A DNA stretch of 45,059 bases from Acidobacteriota bacterium (GTDB lineage Bacteria; Acidobacteriota; Terriglobia; Bryobacterales; Bryobacteraceae), in contig VFZY01000024.1 of NCBI GenBank assembly GCA_016870915.1, forward strand, positions 1 through 45,059, in the 5' to 3' direction. This document shows, piece after piece, positions 1 through 9,817 of this stretch. The first letter of the stretch is position 1; every line of letters starts with the position of its first letter. The position numbers and the translations under genes were made by a program. The notes under the pieces are model-generated. The model saw nothing but the letters and a program-made list of their open reading frames with translations. It was not told the origin of the DNA and did no database searches.

Positions 1-352
1 AAACCGTGGGAGCCGGAGGGAGCCCGTTCTTGTTGCGAGTCTGAGAATTCACGCTGATTCCTATTCTCGCCCTGCTCAGTAATTAAGGCCAGGGGAGTTG
101 TCTCAGCTATGTTGGCACGGAGGGGGGCGCCTACTAGGTGAAGGTGGACCTGAGCCCTTGATTGCAGGATGAGCATCTGTATTGCTCCCCAGCGTCCACC
201 GATGGTCCTACTCGTGCAGAGTTCTACGCCAGTTCGCAAGATGACAGTCCTACTGCACACTGAGTTCGGCCATCGACACCATAATCGCCTCGCTCGTTCC
301 AAACTGACATGACAGGCTCCCCCTCCCTGACCCGGGTGCTACACTCTTCTCA
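1..352. other. Leading stretch with no recognised gene
   Basis: No open frame here looks like a protein I recognise, and the base composition is less GC-rich and less codon-periodic than the rest of the window. I saw no tRNA cloverleaf, no insertion-sequence end and no clear terminator. The last 13 bases hold the promoter-like box of the first gene. It could be the tail of a decayed element or a long spacer after a gene outside the window. Confidence 0.5.
340..345 (+). promoter_or_regulatory. -10-like box TACACT, possible leaderless start
   Basis: TACACT lies 7 bases before the ATG at 353, and no Shine-Dalgarno fits between them. A transcript starting 6-8 bases after the box would begin at or next to the ATG. 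No convincing -35 is visible. The same arrangement recurs at several other first genes in this window. Confidence 0.45.
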
Positions 353-1192
353 ATGCGATTTGGCGTCAACACATTCATCTGGACCGCGAACTTCGATGCA
401 TCCAACCTTCCCCTCCTGCCCCAGGTCAAAGCCGGCGGGTTCGACGGCGTCGAAGTCCCGCTCTTCCGCCCGGCCGAGTTCGCCGCGGCCGACATCCGGC
501 GCGGTCTTGAGCAGCATGACCTTGGCGTGACCATCTGCTCAGTCCTCACGGGCGGCCTCAGCATCATCAGCGAGGATTCCGATGTCCGGGCACGCTCCCT
601 GGCCCACATGAAGGACTGCGTGGCTGCCGCCGCCGAGGTGGGTGCCAGCCTCATCGCGGGACCGCTCTATTCTCCCGTGGGCTACCTGCCCGGACGCCGG
701 CGCACGGCTGACGAGTGGAAGTGGTGCGTCGACTGCTACCAGCAGCTCGGGCCCATCCTTGCCTCCCACGGAGTCTCCGTGGCTATTGAGCCTCTGAACC
801 GCTTCGAAACCTACTTCCTGAATACCGCCGCCGACGCTGTCCGGCTGTGCGATGAGATAGCCCATCCGAACGTTGGCATCCTCTTCGACACGTTCCACGC
901 CAACATTGAGGAGAAGAACATCGCCCAGGGTTACCGCACGGTGGCCCGGCACCTCAAGCACGTTCACACCTGCGAGAATGATCGCGGCATTCCGGGCTCC
1001 GGCCACGTCGATTGGCCGGGCGTCTTCACCGCTCTCCGTGACATTGGCTACGACGGCTGGCTCACCATCGAAAGCTTCGGCTTCTCGCTGGGCGAACTCT
1101 CCGCGGCCGCTTCCATCTGGCGCGATATCGCCCCCACTCCCGATTCCATTGCCTATGACGGCGTAAAGTTTCTGCGGCAAAACATGGGGTAG
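353..1192 (+). CDS. Sugar phosphate isomerase/epimerase, ketose 3-epimerase-like
   Basis: A 279-residue TIM-barrel protein of the xylose-isomerase-like (AP endonuclease 2) superfamily. The four expected metal ligands are E146 (AIEPLNRFET), D179 (ILFDTFHAN), H205 (HVHTCEND) and E240 (WLTIESF). Their spacing of 33, 26 and 35 residues is the one known for D-tagatose/D-psicose 3-epimerases, and the ENDRGIPGSGHVDW segment also fits that group. It probably epimerises a ketose at C3 in the cytoplasm; there is no signal peptide. It is followed after 5 bases by ThuA and then by a CehA-like protein, which suggests a small sugar-degradation unit. The true substrate cannot be read from sequence; inosose or hydroxypyruvate isomerase-type activity is an alternative. 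Confidence 0.85.
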   Translation: MRFGVNTFIWTANFDASNLPLLPQVKAGGFDGVEVPLFRPAEFAAADIRRGLEQHDLGVTICSVLTGGLSIISEDSDVRARSLAHMKDCVAAAAEVGASLIAGPLYSPVGYLPGRRRTADEWKWCVDCYQQLGPILASHGVSVAIEPLNRFETYFLNTAADAVRLCDEIAHPNVGILFDTFHANIEEKNIAQGYRTVARHLKHVHTCENDRGIPGSGHVDWPGVFTALRDIGYDGWLTIESFGFSLGELSAAASIWRDIAPTPDSIAYDGVKFLRQNMG

Positions 1193-1197
1193 GAGCC

Positions 1198-2013
1198 ATG
1201 CGAATCGCCGCGGTTCCATTGCTTGCAGCCTCGCTCAACGCGGCGCAGAAGAAGATCGTCCTCATCGCCGGCCGTCCCAGTCACCCGCCCGGCTCTCACG
1301 AGTTCAACGCGGGCGTCACGCTGCTCGACAAGGTGCTGCGTCAGAACAAGGTGTTTCCGGTGATCGTGCGCGGCGGCTGGCCGGAAGATCCAGCGGTGTT
1401 CCAAGACGCTGCTTCCATCGTCTTTTACATGGATGGCGGTGAACGGCACCCCATGCTGCAACCCGGCCGTCTGGAGATGCTCAGGACCCTGGCCGCCAAG
1501 GGAGCCGGAATCGCCTGCCTTCATTACGCCGTCGAAGTGCCCAAGGATAATGGCGGAGCCGAGTTACTATCATGGATCGGCGGTTACTATGAGCGGCCTT
1601 ACTCAACAAACCCGGTTAACGACGCGACTCTCGAGCCGGGGGCGCCAGCCCATGAGATTTCGCGCGGCTGGAGCGGCTTTTCCATCCGCGACGAATGGTA
1701 TTACCGGATGCGCTTTGAGCCCACGGGCGTCATCCCCATCCTGACCACCATGCTGCCGAAGAACGATCCCCAACGCGAGGTGGTGGCGTGGGCCAAACAG
1801 CGTCCCGGCGGTGGCCGCGGCTTCGGCTTCACGGGCGGGCACTTCCACCGCAACTGGGCCAACCCGGATTTCCGCCGCCTGGTGACGAATGCCATTCTTT
1901 GGACCGCCAAGGCGAAGATCCCGCGCGGCGGCGCACGCTGCGACGTCTCCCCGGATGACCTGACCACCGGGCTCGACCCGAAGCCGGAGCCCAGACCGGC
2001 ACAAAAGAAATGA
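1198..2013 (+). CDS. ThuA domain-containing protein
   Basis: A 271-residue protein. A weak N-terminal hydrophobic segment (residues 1-17, ending near AAQ) suggests export. The ThuA core follows, with KKIVLIAGRPSHPPGSHEF at the start, a class-I-glutamine-amidotransferase-like fold around ACLHYAVE, and FTGGHFHRNWANPDFRRLV near the C-terminus. ThuA was named from trehalose utilisation; the biochemical role of most homologues is unsettled, and in acidobacteria and planctomycetes they usually sit beside sugar epimerases and oxidoreductases. An AGGAG lies only 2 bases before the ATG, overlapping the stop of the epimerase gene, so translation is probably coupled. The stop overlaps the next start by 4 bases (ATGA). 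Confidence 0.85.
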   Translation: MRIAAVPLLAASLNAAQKKIVLIAGRPSHPPGSHEFNAGVTLLDKVLRQNKVFPVIVRGGWPEDPAVFQDAASIVFYMDGGERHPMLQPGRLEMLRTLAAKGAGIACLHYAVEVPKDNGGAELLSWIGGYYERPYSTNPVNDATLEPGAPAHEISRGWSGFSIRDEWYYRMRFEPTGVIPILTTMLPKNDPQREVVAWAKQRPGGGRGFGFTGGHFHRNWANPDFRRLVTNAILWTAKAKIPRGGARCDVSPDDLTTGLDPKPEPRPAQKK

Positions 2014-4115
2014 ATCGACCACGCCTTCTTCTGGCTCTCGGGGGCCTGGCGCTCCTTGCCGCCGCCGGCCTCCTGACCCGCGATGCTGCCCGGGGCCAGG
2101 CCGCTGTCTCGATGTCCCGCCCGGGGCAAGAGGACATCTCCTTCTGGGCTCACCATCGGGGGCTCGTCGAGTTCGAGGTGGAGGGTGAGGTTGGATTCGG
2201 AGACCTGGCTCGCGTCCTCATGCGCCGCCGCTCAAACGGGCCCGCGATTCAGGCCTTGCGCGACCGCTTCCGTTTCAAGAGCGAAGACGTCGAAACGCTG
2301 CGCCTGGACGAGGTCTATCAGGCCGAAGTGCGTGCCCAGGGACCTGTGTTCAAGCATGTTCCCGGCGGCCCGTTGGTTGCCGGTTCGTCGCGAACCGTGA
2401 ACCTGCCGTTGCTGATCCGCAACACTCTGCCGGAGGCCGTCACCGTGCAGGCCGCGTACCGGGGGCAGTCAATGGCAAGCAACTCAGGGGCGGTTCGCCT
2501 TGCCGCCGGGGCAACAGCCGCGATCATCCTGCGGGCTGTCGAAACCAGCCTTGGCAGCGTCGCGGGCACGGTTTCCATCGAAGCCCAAGGTGCGCGGGCC
2601 GAAGCTCGGGCCGGTTTTGACGTCCGGGCGCTTGCCCGGCTACGGGCGAAGATTGAGGATGAGACCGGCGCCCCGGTGGTGGCCCGTGTCTACCTGACCG
2701 GATCGGATGGCTTGGCCTATGTTCCTAGAGGGTCCGTGGCTCGATTCACGGCCATGAGCGCGGAGGCGTTCTTCCACGCCGAGGGCGGGTTCGCCACTTC
2801 CCTGCCCTCCGGCCTCACCCGGGTTGAGGTGGCGCGAGGCACCGAATATGCCCTGGCCAGCGAACAGGTGGACCTGCCTGCGGGTGGTGAGCGTGAGATC
2901 ACCATCCGTCTGCGCCGCTGGACCCACCGGAATGCGGCCGGCGAATTCTCGGCGGACGTCCACATCCACGCCAACTACACCTCCCCGCACCATCAGGTGA
3001 TAGAACCCGAAGACGTGCGGCTTCAGGTGCTGGGTGAGGACCTCAACTACGCCAACATGATGGTGGCCAACTCCGGCGGCGCTTTCATCCATGACCGGCA
3101 GTGGTTCACCGGCGGTCCGCACGCGCTCAGCGCCCCCGGCTATCTCATCTACTGGAACGAAGAGAACCGCTCCAGCGCCTACGGACACATGTGCTTCCTG
3201 GGCTTGAAGCGGCTGGTGGAACCCTTCTACAACGGTTTCCGCGACACGCCTCACTGGGATGACTACCCGGCCAACCATCCCCTGTCGCAGGAGGTTTTCG
3301 ACCAGGGCGGCGCCGTGAGCTATGCCCATCCCGGCATGGTGCCGGCCTTTGAGCAGGCCAGCATCAAAGAGATGCCCGTCGATCTGGCGCTGGGGCAGCC
3401 AGTGGCCCTGGACGTGCTTTCGAACAACGACGAAAATGCCACCACGGAGATGTGGTACCGGCTGCTCAACTGCGGCTTCCGCGTGCCCATTTCGGCGGGG
3501 ACGGATGCGTTCACGAACGTCGCTGACCACTATCTGGCCGGCGCAAATCGGGTCTATGTGCGCACAGGCGCTCCGTTCGATTACAGCCGCTGGATCGACG
3601 GATTCCGCCGCGGCCGGTCGTTTGCGACCAACGGACCGGTGGCGGAACTCTGGGTGGAGAAGGCGCGCCCGGGCGATGAGATCCGGTTGGGGGGACCCGG
3701 TCGCGTGGCGGTGCGCGGCGTGGTGGAGTCACCGGTGCCCCTGGACACCGTGGACCTGGTGATCAACGGCCGGGTGGTCAAAGGTGTTGCCGCCGGGGGG
3801 CGGCAGCGGATCGAACTGGCCCATTCGTTGGCCGTGGAGGGCAGCGCCTGGATCGCGCTGCGCGGCCTGGGGCCCCGCCATCGGCTGATTCTGAATGACA
3901 CCCAGACGTTCGTGCACACAAGTCCTGTCTATGTCACCGTTTCCGGGCGGCCGGTGCGGGTGAAGGAGGATCTTGCGTTCTACCGCCAGTGGGTTGAGAA
4001 GCTGATCGCTCGCACGCGGACCACGCCGCGGTTTGCCAATGAGCAGCGGCGGGCGGAAGTGCTTGCCCTGTTCGAACGCGGGCTTGCCTGGTACCAGCGC
4101 GCGGAAAACGAGTAG
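2010..4115 (+). CDS. CehA/McbA family metallohydrolase, exported
   Basis: A 701-residue protein with an N-terminal signal peptide or anchor (residues about 4-29, rich in Leu and Ala). The middle carries a PHP-type metal site: DVHIHANYTSPHH (near residue 320) provides the first His pair, and GGAVSYAHPGM and ISAGTDAFTN supply further expected ligands. CehA/McbA proteins are PHP-superfamily hydrolases; the named members split carbaryl, but most relatives have unknown substrates, so a phosphoester or ester hydrolase role outside the cytoplasm is the safest reading. The N-terminal third (residues 30-300) looks like beta-sandwich modules (CARDB-like). The ATG overlaps the ThuA stop by 4 bases, so the two are probably translated together. 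Confidence 0.8.
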   Translation: MNRPRLLLALGGLALLAAAGLLTRDAARGQAAVSMSRPGQEDISFWAHHRGLVEFEVEGEVGFGDLARVLMRRRSNGPAIQALRDRFRFKSEDVETLRLDEVYQAEVRAQGPVFKHVPGGPLVAGSSRTVNLPLLIRNTLPEAVTVQAAYRGQSMASNSGAVRLAAGATAAIILRAVETSLGSVAGTVSIEAQGARAEARAGFDVRALARLRAKIEDETGAPVVARVYLTGSDGLAYVPRGSVARFTAMSAEAFFHAEGGFATSLPSGLTRVEVARGTEYALASEQVDLPAGGEREITIRLRRWTHRNAAGEFSADVHIHANYTSPHHQVIEPEDVRLQVLGEDLNYANMMVANSGGAFIHDRQWFTGGPHALSAPGYLIYWNEENRSSAYGHMCFLGLKRLVEPFYNGFRDTPHWDDYPANHPLSQEVFDQGGAVSYAHPGMVPAFEQASIKEMPVDLALGQPVALDVLSNNDENATTEMWYRLLNCGFRVPISAGTDAFTNVADHYLAGANRVYVRTGAPFDYSRWIDGFRRGRSFATNGPVAELWVEKARPGDEIRLGGPGRVAVRGVVESPVPLDTVDLVINGRVVKGVAAGGRQRIELAHSLAVEGSAWIALRGLGPRHRLILNDTQTFVHTSPVYVTVSGRPVRVKEDLAFYRQWVEKLIARTRTTPRFANEQRRAEVLALFERGLAWYQRAENE

Positions 4116-4188
4116 GGTGCGGTATCCTGGTAGTCTGATCCCCGCGCGCGGCACAGGGCCGCTCCTGGCGGGTTGATCCTCTGGTTTC

Positions 4189-4194
4189 AAAGGA
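4189..4194 (+). promoter_or_regulatory. Shine-Dalgarno of yebC
   Basis: AAAGGA lies 9 bases before the ATG at 4204. It is one of the few clear ribosome binding sites at the head of a unit in this window and fixes the start. Confidence 0.6.
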
Positions 4195-4203
4195 CTTACA
4201 AGC

Positions 4204-4947
4204 ATGTCAGGCCATTCCAAATGGGCAACCATCAAACACAAGAAGGCCGCGCTCGACGCCAAGCGGGGCAAGGTCTTCACGCGAATCATTAAGGAAATCA
4301 CCATCGCCGCGCGATCGGGCGGCGACCCGGACGGGAACCCGCGGCTGCGAACGGCGGTTCTGGCGGCCAAGGCCGTCTCCATGCCCGCCGACAACATCAA
4401 GCGCGCCATCATGCGCGGAACGGGCGAACTGGACGGCGGCCAGATCGACGAGATCATGTTCGAAGGCTACGGCCCGGGCGGCGCGGCCGTGCTGGTGTTG
4501 ACCGCCACCGACAACCGGAACCGTACGGTGAGTGAGATCCGGCATGTGTTTTCGAAACACGGGGGAAACCTGGGCGAACAGGGCAGCGTGGCGTGGATGT
4601 TCGAGCGCAAGAGCAACATCATTGTGGAAAAGGCAGCGGCCGACGAGGATACCATGATGGGTGTCATTCTCGACGCAGGCGGTGAAGATCTGCGGGATGA
4701 GGGTGAGAACTGGAGCGTTGTGTCGGACTCCTCGGCGCACGAAGCGGTGGTGGATGCCCTGGGCAAGGCCAACATCGCGACGGTATCGGCCGAGATCGGG
4801 ATGTTGCCCAAGAACCTGGTGAAGCTCGAAGGCACTCAGGCGAAAGGCATGCTCCGGCTCACCGAGATTCTCGAGGATCACGATGACGTGCAGAACGTCT
4901 ATTCGAACTTCGACATCGACGAAAAGGAACTGGAAGCGCTCGCCTAG
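4204..4947 (+). CDS. yebC: YebC/PmpR family protein
   Basis: A 247-residue cytoplasmic protein of full family length, starting with the hallmark [20 protein letters not shown]. The three-domain TACO1/YebC layout is intact, including [19 protein letters not shown] and [22 protein letters not shown]. YebC was long called a transcription regulator; for several members a role in easing ribosome stalling at proline stretches is now reported. It is followed after 17 bases by ruvC, the common bacterial order, although ruvA and ruvB are not here. Confidence 0.97.
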   Translation: MSGHSKWATIKHKKAALDAKRGKVFTRIIKEITIAARSGGDPDGNPRLRTAVLAAKAVSMPADNIKRAIMRGTGELDGGQIDEIMFEGYGPGGAAVLVLTATDNRNRTVSEIRHVFSKHGGNLGEQGSVAWMFERKSNIIVEKAAADEDTMMGVILDAGGEDLRDEGENWSVVSDSSAHEAVVDALGKANIATVSAEIGMLPKNLVKLEGTQAKGMLRLTEILEDHDDVQNVYSNFDIDEKELEALA

Positions 4948-4964
4948 AAGGGGCGCTGGTCATC

Positions 4965-5456
4965 ATGCGCGTCCTCGGTATCGATTGCGGCACGGAGTGC
5001 ACCGGCTACGGTCTCATTGATACGGACGGGCGCGATCATAGTTTGGTGGCGCAGGGCACCATTCGCACTCGCGCCAGCCAAGCGTTGGAGGAACGCCTGT
5101 TGGCCATCGGAATGGGGCTGCGTGACGTCATCCGCACGCACACGCCGGGGTGCGCGGCGGTGGAAGAGGTCTTTCACGCGGCCAACGCGCAGAGCGCCCT
5201 CAAACTGGCGCACGCCCGCGGCGTGGCTCTGTTCACGCTGGCCGAGGCGGGCCTTGAGACGGGCGCCTATTCGCCCATGGAAGTAAAAAGTAGCGTGGTA
5301 GGGTATGGCCGCGCGGAAAAGAGCCAGGTGCAACTGATGGTGCAGTCGATCTTGCGGATGGAGAGCCGCATCCAGTCAGCGGACGCGGCGGACGCGCTGG
5401 CGGTGGCCATCTGCCATGCCACGCACCTGCGGTTGGCCCGGGTGAGGACCGCATGA
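4965..5456 (+). CDS. ruvC: Crossover junction endodeoxyribonuclease RuvC
   Basis: A 163-residue Holliday-junction resolvase of normal length. The four acidic catalytic residues are D7 ([12 protein letters not shown]), E67 ([10 protein letters not shown]), D140 and D143 ([14 protein letters not shown]). The basic loop [16 protein letters not shown] is in place, with small changes from the common VKKAVTGxGxAxK form. It acts with RuvAB in recombinational repair; these partners are not in the window. Its stop overlaps the ATG of the next gene by 4 bases, so a conserved repair gene is tied to an exported protein of unknown role. Confidence 0.96.
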   Translation: MRVLGIDCGTECTGYGLIDTDGRDHSLVAQGTIRTRASQALEERLLAIGMGLRDVIRTHTPGCAAVEEVFHAANAQSALKLAHARGVALFTLAEAGLETGAYSPMEVKSSVVGYGRAEKSQVQLMVQSILRMESRIQSADAADALAVAICHATHLRLARVRTA

Positions 5457-6106
5457 GCGCGCTTCGCACTGCTGCAACGGCCCTGCTTCTGCTGGCGGCC
5501 CCCGCGCTGGCGGAGCCACCACGGATCATCTATTCAAAGTCGTTTCCAGGGTCCACGCCGGCGTTCGTGCTCATCGAACTGGCGCGTGATGGTTCAGTTG
5601 TCTACAAGGAGGCGCCCGACGATGACGCCCCGGCCAGGTTCCGGCTGGAGCAGGCGGAGGCGGATGAGATCTTCGCCGCGGCGGAGAAAGCCGGGAAGTT
5701 TGCGCGCACGCTCGAAAGCGGCCTCAAAGTGGCCAACATGGGCATGAAGACCCTGCGCTGGGAAGAGGGTGCGGAAAAGAACGAACAGAAGTTCAACTAC
5801 ACGCAGGATCTGGATGCCCGCGCCGTCCACGAATGGTTCGAACGCATGACTGAAACGGAGCAGTTGTTCTTCGGCCTGGAACGCACGGTGCAGTTCGACA
5901 AGTTGGGTGTCAATCACTCCCTGCTGTTGCTGGAAGCGGCCTGGGACAAACGCCGTCTGGTTGCCGTGGACCAGTTCAAGCCCCTTCTCACGCGCGTGGT
6001 GAAGAACGAAAGCTATCTGCACATGGCCCGCGAACGGGCGGCCAAGATCCTGGATCTCTTCGCCCAGCCTCCGCCGCAGCCGCCCAAGGCGCAGGCGCAG
6101 CCATGA
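5453..6106 (+). CDS. Exported protein of unknown function
   Basis: A 217-residue protein I do not recognise as a named family. Residues 1-20 form a signal peptide with likely cleavage after LAAPALA. The mature part is mixed alpha/beta without cysteines. A helical C-terminal third ([23 protein letters not shown] onward) is followed by a proline-rich end ([13 protein letters not shown]). It probably acts in the periplasm. It overlaps ruvC upstream and the TlpA-like gene downstream by 4 bases each, so it is most likely made with the latter. Confidence 0.75.
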   Translation: MSALRTAATALLLLAAPALAEPPRIIYSKSFPGSTPAFVLIELARDGSVVYKEAPDDDAPARFRLEQAEADEIFAAAEKAGKFARTLESGLKVANMGMKTLRWEEGAEKNEQKFNYTQDLDARAVHEWFERMTETEQLFFGLERTVQFDKLGVNHSLLLLEAAWDKRRLVAVDQFKPLLTRVVKNESYLHMARERAAKILDLFAQPPPQPPKAQAQP

Positions 6107-7341
6107 GGCTTCTTCCTGCATTGCTTCTGGTGTCTTCGCTGGCTGCCCAGGAGATGAGCGAAGCGGAGCAGGAAAGCCTGCGCGTCGCCCTGGCGGAGGC
6201 GGGCAACTCACCCATCGAGTTCATCCGGGGCCTTGAAAAACACCTGGCGCGATACCCAAAGACATCGAAGCTGCCGGAGATCGAAAGGGCGCTGGTGAAA
6301 GCGGCCATCGAAACTCGCGATAACGCCCGCGTCGTCCGCTACGGCGAGCGTGTGCTCGCTCGTGAACAGGATGACCTGCAGGTTCTGGAACGGGTGTCCC
6401 TGGGTCTCCTGAAGTCCGATGGCAAAGACGAAGCAGGGCGGGCCCTGGCGTATTCGAAACGATACCAGGAGCTTCTGGAGAAGATGCGCGCCGGCAAGCA
6501 GGGGACGCCGGAGTACGCACGGATCGCCGACGATCTGGAGAATCGCATCGGCAGAGCGTACGCGTTGCAGGCACGCGCAACCGGGAATCTGGGCAACGCC
6601 GAAGCCGCACTGGCGCTGGCGCTGCGGGCCTTTGAGATCTACCTCTCCTCCGAGTTTGCCCGTGAGGCCGCCCGTTGGCAGATCAAGCTGGGAAAGACCG
6701 AGGACGCCATTCGAACCCTGGCCGAGTCCTTCGCGCTGCTCGACCCCAGGATGAGTGACGTGGAGCGCGCCAAGGACCGTCAGCGGGCGGGTGAAATGTA
6801 TCGCCAGCTAAAGGGCTCCGAAGCAGGACTGGGCGACCTGATGCTCGCCGCCTACGACCGTATGGCGGCCGCCGTCGCCGATCGCCAGGAGAAGTTCCGC
6901 AAGCTGGCGCCGAATACCGGGGCGTCGCACCCGCTCCAGTTCACGCTCACCGGGTCGGACGGCACGAAGCTGCCCCTCGAGACACTGCGAGGCAAGGTGG
7001 TGGTGATGGATTTTTGGGCCACCTGGTGCGGACCGTGCCGCGTCCAGGCGCCCATGTATGAGCAGGTGAAGAAGAAGTTCGCCAATGACCAGCGCGTGGT
7101 ATTTCTGGCTATCTCCACCGACGAAGATCGCGGCGTCGTGCGGCCATTCATCGACGCGCAGCGGTGGACCAAGACGGTCTACTTCGAAGACGGACTGTCC
7201 GCGGCGCTGCGCATCTCGGCCATTCCCACGGCCATGATCTTCGGAAAGAACGGCGATGTGGTCAGCCGCATGAACGGGTTTGTGCCGGACCGGTTCATCG
7301 AAATGCTGACCGAACGCATCACGCAGGCCCTGGCGGAGTGA
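6103..7341 (+). CDS. TlpA-like thioredoxin-fold protein with helical N-terminal domain
   Basis: A 412-residue exported protein. Residues 1-15 are a signal peptide ([14 protein letters not shown]). Residues about 20-260 are helical and TPR-like. The C-terminal thioredoxin/AhpC-TSA domain (from about residue 275) has the active site WCGPC with C309 and C312, preceded by [10 protein letters not shown], and the cis-Pro region [10 protein letters not shown]. TlpA/ResA-type proteins reduce disulfides in the periplasm, for example in cytochrome c maturation or oxidative defence. A helical N-terminal half before a TlpA domain is common in acidobacteria and Bacteroidetes. The start overlaps the previous stop by 4 bases. 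Confidence 0.85.
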   Translation: MRLLPALLLVSSLAAQEMSEAEQESLRVALAEAGNSPIEFIRGLEKHLARYPKTSKLPEIERALVKAAIETRDNARVVRYGERVLAREQDDLQVLERVSLGLLKSDGKDEAGRALAYSKRYQELLEKMRAGKQGTPEYARIADDLENRIGRAYALQARATGNLGNAEAALALALRAFEIYLSSEFAREAARWQIKLGKTEDAIRTLAESFALLDPRMSDVERAKDRQRAGEMYRQLKGSEAGLGDLMLAAYDRMAAAVADRQEKFRKLAPNTGASHPLQFTLTGSDGTKLPLETLRGKVVVMDFWATWCGPCRVQAPMYEQVKKKFANDQRVVFLAISTDEDRGVVRPFIDAQRWTKTVYFEDGLSAALRISAIPTAMIFGKNGDVVSRMNGFVPDRFIEMLTERITQALAE

Positions 7342-7346
7342 ACCGG

Positions 7347-8516
7347 ATGCCGTCGTTCAATCGTGTGATCTGGATCGTCCTGGATAGCGTCGGAATCGGC
7401 GAGATGCCGGATGCGGCCGCTTACGGCGACGTGGGCAGCAACACGCTTGGCAACATCGCACGGCAGCGCCCCCTGCGGCTGCCGAACCTCTGCCGCCTCG
7501 GCCTGGCCAATATCGCCGAGTTCACCGGCCTGGCGCCTGTTGAGCGGCCGGCGGCGGCTTACGGCCGGTGCGCGCTCGCATCACCGGGCAAGGATACCAC
7601 CACCGGCCATTGGGAGATGGCCGGAATCCATCTCGCAACACCCTTTCCCCTCTATCCGCATGGTTTCCCGCCCGCCGTGATGGACGCATTCGAGAACGCC
7701 ATCGGCCGCCGTTCTCTCGGGAACAAAGCCGCCTCGGGCACCGAGATCATTCGCGAACTGGGTGAGGAGCACGTGCGTACCGGATCACCCATCGTCTACA
7801 CCTCGGCCGACAGCGTGTTTCAGGTGGCGGCCCATGAAGAGGTGATCCCGCTCTGGGAGCAGTACCGGATCTGCGAGACCGCCCGCGATATTCTGCGGGG
7901 TGAACATGAGGTGGGGCGCGTGATCGCCCGGCCGTTCACAGGCAGCCCCGGCGCGTTCACCCGCACCACCAATCGCAAGGACTTCGCGGTGCCTGCCCCC
8001 CGAGGCATGCTGCTCGATCAACTGGAGGGCGCGGGCGTCGGTGTGCTCAGCATCGGCAAGATTTTCGATGTGTTCCTGGGCCGCGGCATTCGAAGTTACG
8101 AGAAGACCACCAGCAACGCCGACGGCATGGCCAAGACACTCGAAGCCATGGGCGATTGGCCGGACGGTCTCATCTACGTCAATCTGGTCGACTTCGATCA
8201 GCTCTATGGACATCGCAACGATGTGGAAGGCTACGCCCGTGCGTTGGAAGAGGTGGATGCCTGGCTGCCCTCGCTCGAAGCCGCGATGCAGCCGGACGAC
8301 CTGCTGATCCTGACCGCCGATCATGGCTGCGACCCCACAACGCCCTCAACCGATCACAGCCGCGAGTATGTGCCCGTCCTCGCGTTGGGCCCCGCCGCAA
8401 AGCCGGCGCCGCTGGGCACCCGCGCCTCGCTTTCCGATATCGGGCAGACCGTCGCCGCCAACTGGAACTTGCGGCTGGAACGCGGCGAGAGTTTCCTGGA
8501 GACCATCGCTCCATGA
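7347..8516 (+). CDS. deoB: Phosphopentomutase
   Basis: A 389-residue alkaline-phosphatase-superfamily enzyme that interconverts (deoxy)ribose 1-phosphate and 5-phosphate in nucleoside salvage. Family hallmarks are [20 protein letters not shown] (first metal site), [11 protein letters not shown] (catalytic Thr), [13 protein letters not shown] and [18 protein letters not shown] (remaining metal ligands). Length matches Gram-positive DeoB (about 390). I chose the ATG at 7347 because GGAG lies 8 bases before it; a GTG at 7338 overlapping the previous stop is the alternative. Frame-open sequence further upstream, inside the TlpA gene, is not part of this protein. Confidence 0.95.
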   Translation: MPSFNRVIWIVLDSVGIGEMPDAAAYGDVGSNTLGNIARQRPLRLPNLCRLGLANIAEFTGLAPVERPAAAYGRCALASPGKDTTTGHWEMAGIHLATPFPLYPHGFPPAVMDAFENAIGRRSLGNKAASGTEIIRELGEEHVRTGSPIVYTSADSVFQVAAHEEVIPLWEQYRICETARDILRGEHEVGRVIARPFTGSPGAFTRTTNRKDFAVPAPRGMLLDQLEGAGVGVLSIGKIFDVFLGRGIRSYEKTTSNADGMAKTLEAMGDWPDGLIYVNLVDFDQLYGHRNDVEGYARALEEVDAWLPSLEAAMQPDDLLILTADHGCDPTTPSTDHSREYVPVLALGPAAKPAPLGTRASLSDIGQTVAANWNLRLERGESFLETIAP

Positions 8517-9817
8517 CCCGGCGCCTCCTGGCCTTGACTCTCCTCGCCGTTGCTTCCGCCACCGCGCAGCGCACCTATACCGTCCGGATGGCGCAGGGCG
8601 TGGTGCGCATGCCCGCCGAGGAACTCACCGTGGCGGCGCTAGCCGGTGAGCATGGCGCCTTCCAGCGGGATGCCTCCCTTCGAGCCATGGCGGTCGCCAT
8701 TCGCACCTTTGCCCGCGCCCATTCCGGCCGGCACGCCCGCGAGGGGTTCGACTTCTGCAACACCACGCATTGCCAGGTGCTGCGGCCTCAGCGCATTACC
8801 AGCCGCCACCGCCGTGCTGCGCTCGCCACGGCACACGAGATCTTATGGTGGCGCGGAAAGCCCGCTCTTGCCTATTACCATCGCCACTGCGGTGGAATGA
8901 CTGAGTCGGCGGCTAAGGTCTGGCCCGGTACGGTGGCTCCTTATCTCGCGGAAAAAGCTGACTCGTATTGCGGGCGCGAAGCCTGGTCGGCCGAACTCCC
9001 CGGCCGCACCGTGGAAGTGGTGGAGCGTAGCCCGGGCGGCCACGTCCGCTGGATGCTGGATGACGGACAGCGCATGACCGGCGACGCCTTCCGCTACCTG
9101 ATTGGACGGGAATCCGGCCTCAACCTCATCCGCAGCACACGATTCACAATGCGCACCGAGCCCGGGCGCCTGATCTTTGAAGGCAACGGCAGCGGCCACG
9201 GCGTGGGGCTTTGCCAGGTGGGCGCGGAAAAGCGGGCTCGTGCCGGACATGATTACCGCACCATTCTGGCAGCCTACTTCCCTGGCACCACTCTGGGCGT
9301 GACCTCGGAAGGCCTGGCGTGGCAGCGCTTGGAGACGGCCCGCCTGGAGGTTTGGACCACGAGGCCCGCCCTGGATCAGGTCCTCATCGGGCAAGCAGAA
9401 AAACTATTACCCGAAGCCGAGCGCCGGGCAGGCGTTCCCTTCGTCGCCCGCCCTGGGCTGCGCCTCTATCCCACCGCGGCTTCGTTTGAGGCCAGCCAGG
9501 GGACCACGGGCCTGCACCTGGCGCCCCGTGAGAGTTTCACCGCACCATTGGCCCTGGAATCCGCGGTCCTGCGTGAGTTGCTACGCGGCGTGGTTGAGTC
9601 AAACGCCCATCCGGAAACGCCGCAGTGGTTCCGGGACGGCGTCGTGAACTATCTGGTCGATCCGCGAACGGTGCCCGGGATGGTCACGCTGTCACGCCGC
9701 TTCGGCCGGAAGCGTGTCCTTTCCTGGGTCAAGCTGGGCCTGCCCTCCGAGGCCTATGCGGGCAATCCAGCCGGCCAGTCCCATCCAGGCCGCAACACCC
9801 ATCAGCAGCGCCAGTGA
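8513..9817 (+). CDS. SpoIID/LytB domain protein with degenerate peptidase-like tail
   Basis: A 434-residue exported protein (signal peptide residues 1-20, [17 protein letters not shown]). Residues about 25-270 match the SpoIID/LytB domain, including [15 protein letters not shown], a YYHRHCGG segment and the [19 protein letters not shown] motif. SpoIID is a lytic transglycosylase acting on denuded peptidoglycan; relatives in non-sporeformers are probable wall-remodelling enzymes. The last 150 residues resemble the end of a gluzincin (peptidase MA-like) domain, but the expected HExxH is RELLR, so this part is probably inactive. The start overlaps the deoB stop by 4 bases. The 3' end runs 126 bases into the convergent membrane-protein gene. 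Confidence 0.8.
   Translation: MTRRLLALTLLAVASATAQRTYTVRMAQGVVRMPAEELTVAALAGEHGAFQRDASLRAMAVAIRTFARAHSGRHAREGFDFCNTTHCQVLRPQRITSRHRRAALATAHEILWWRGKPALAYYHRHCGGMTESAAKVWPGTVAPYLAEKADSYCGREAWSAELPGRTVEVVERSPGGHVRWMLDDGQRMTGDAFRYLIGRESGLNLIRSTRFTMRTEPGRLIFEGNGSGHGVGLCQVGAEKRARAGHDYRTILAAYFPGTTLGVTSEGLAWQRLETARLEVWTTRPALDQVLIGQAEKLLPEAERRAGVPFVARPGLRLYPTAASFEASQGTTGLHLAPRESFTAPLALESAVLRELLRGVVESNAHPETPQWFRDGVVNYLVDPRTVPGMVTLSRRFGRKRVLSWVKLGLPSEAYAGNPAGQSHPGRNTHQQRQ

Noticed and set aside
1-352. tRNA or small RNA gene in the leading stretch
   Set aside because: I could not fold a cloverleaf or find conserved tRNA blocks, and no terminator with a T run follows.
7164-7346. Longer N-terminus for phosphopentomutase
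   Set aside because: This part overlaps the TlpA coding end in another frame and has no DeoB similarity; the ATG at 7347 has a good ribosome site.
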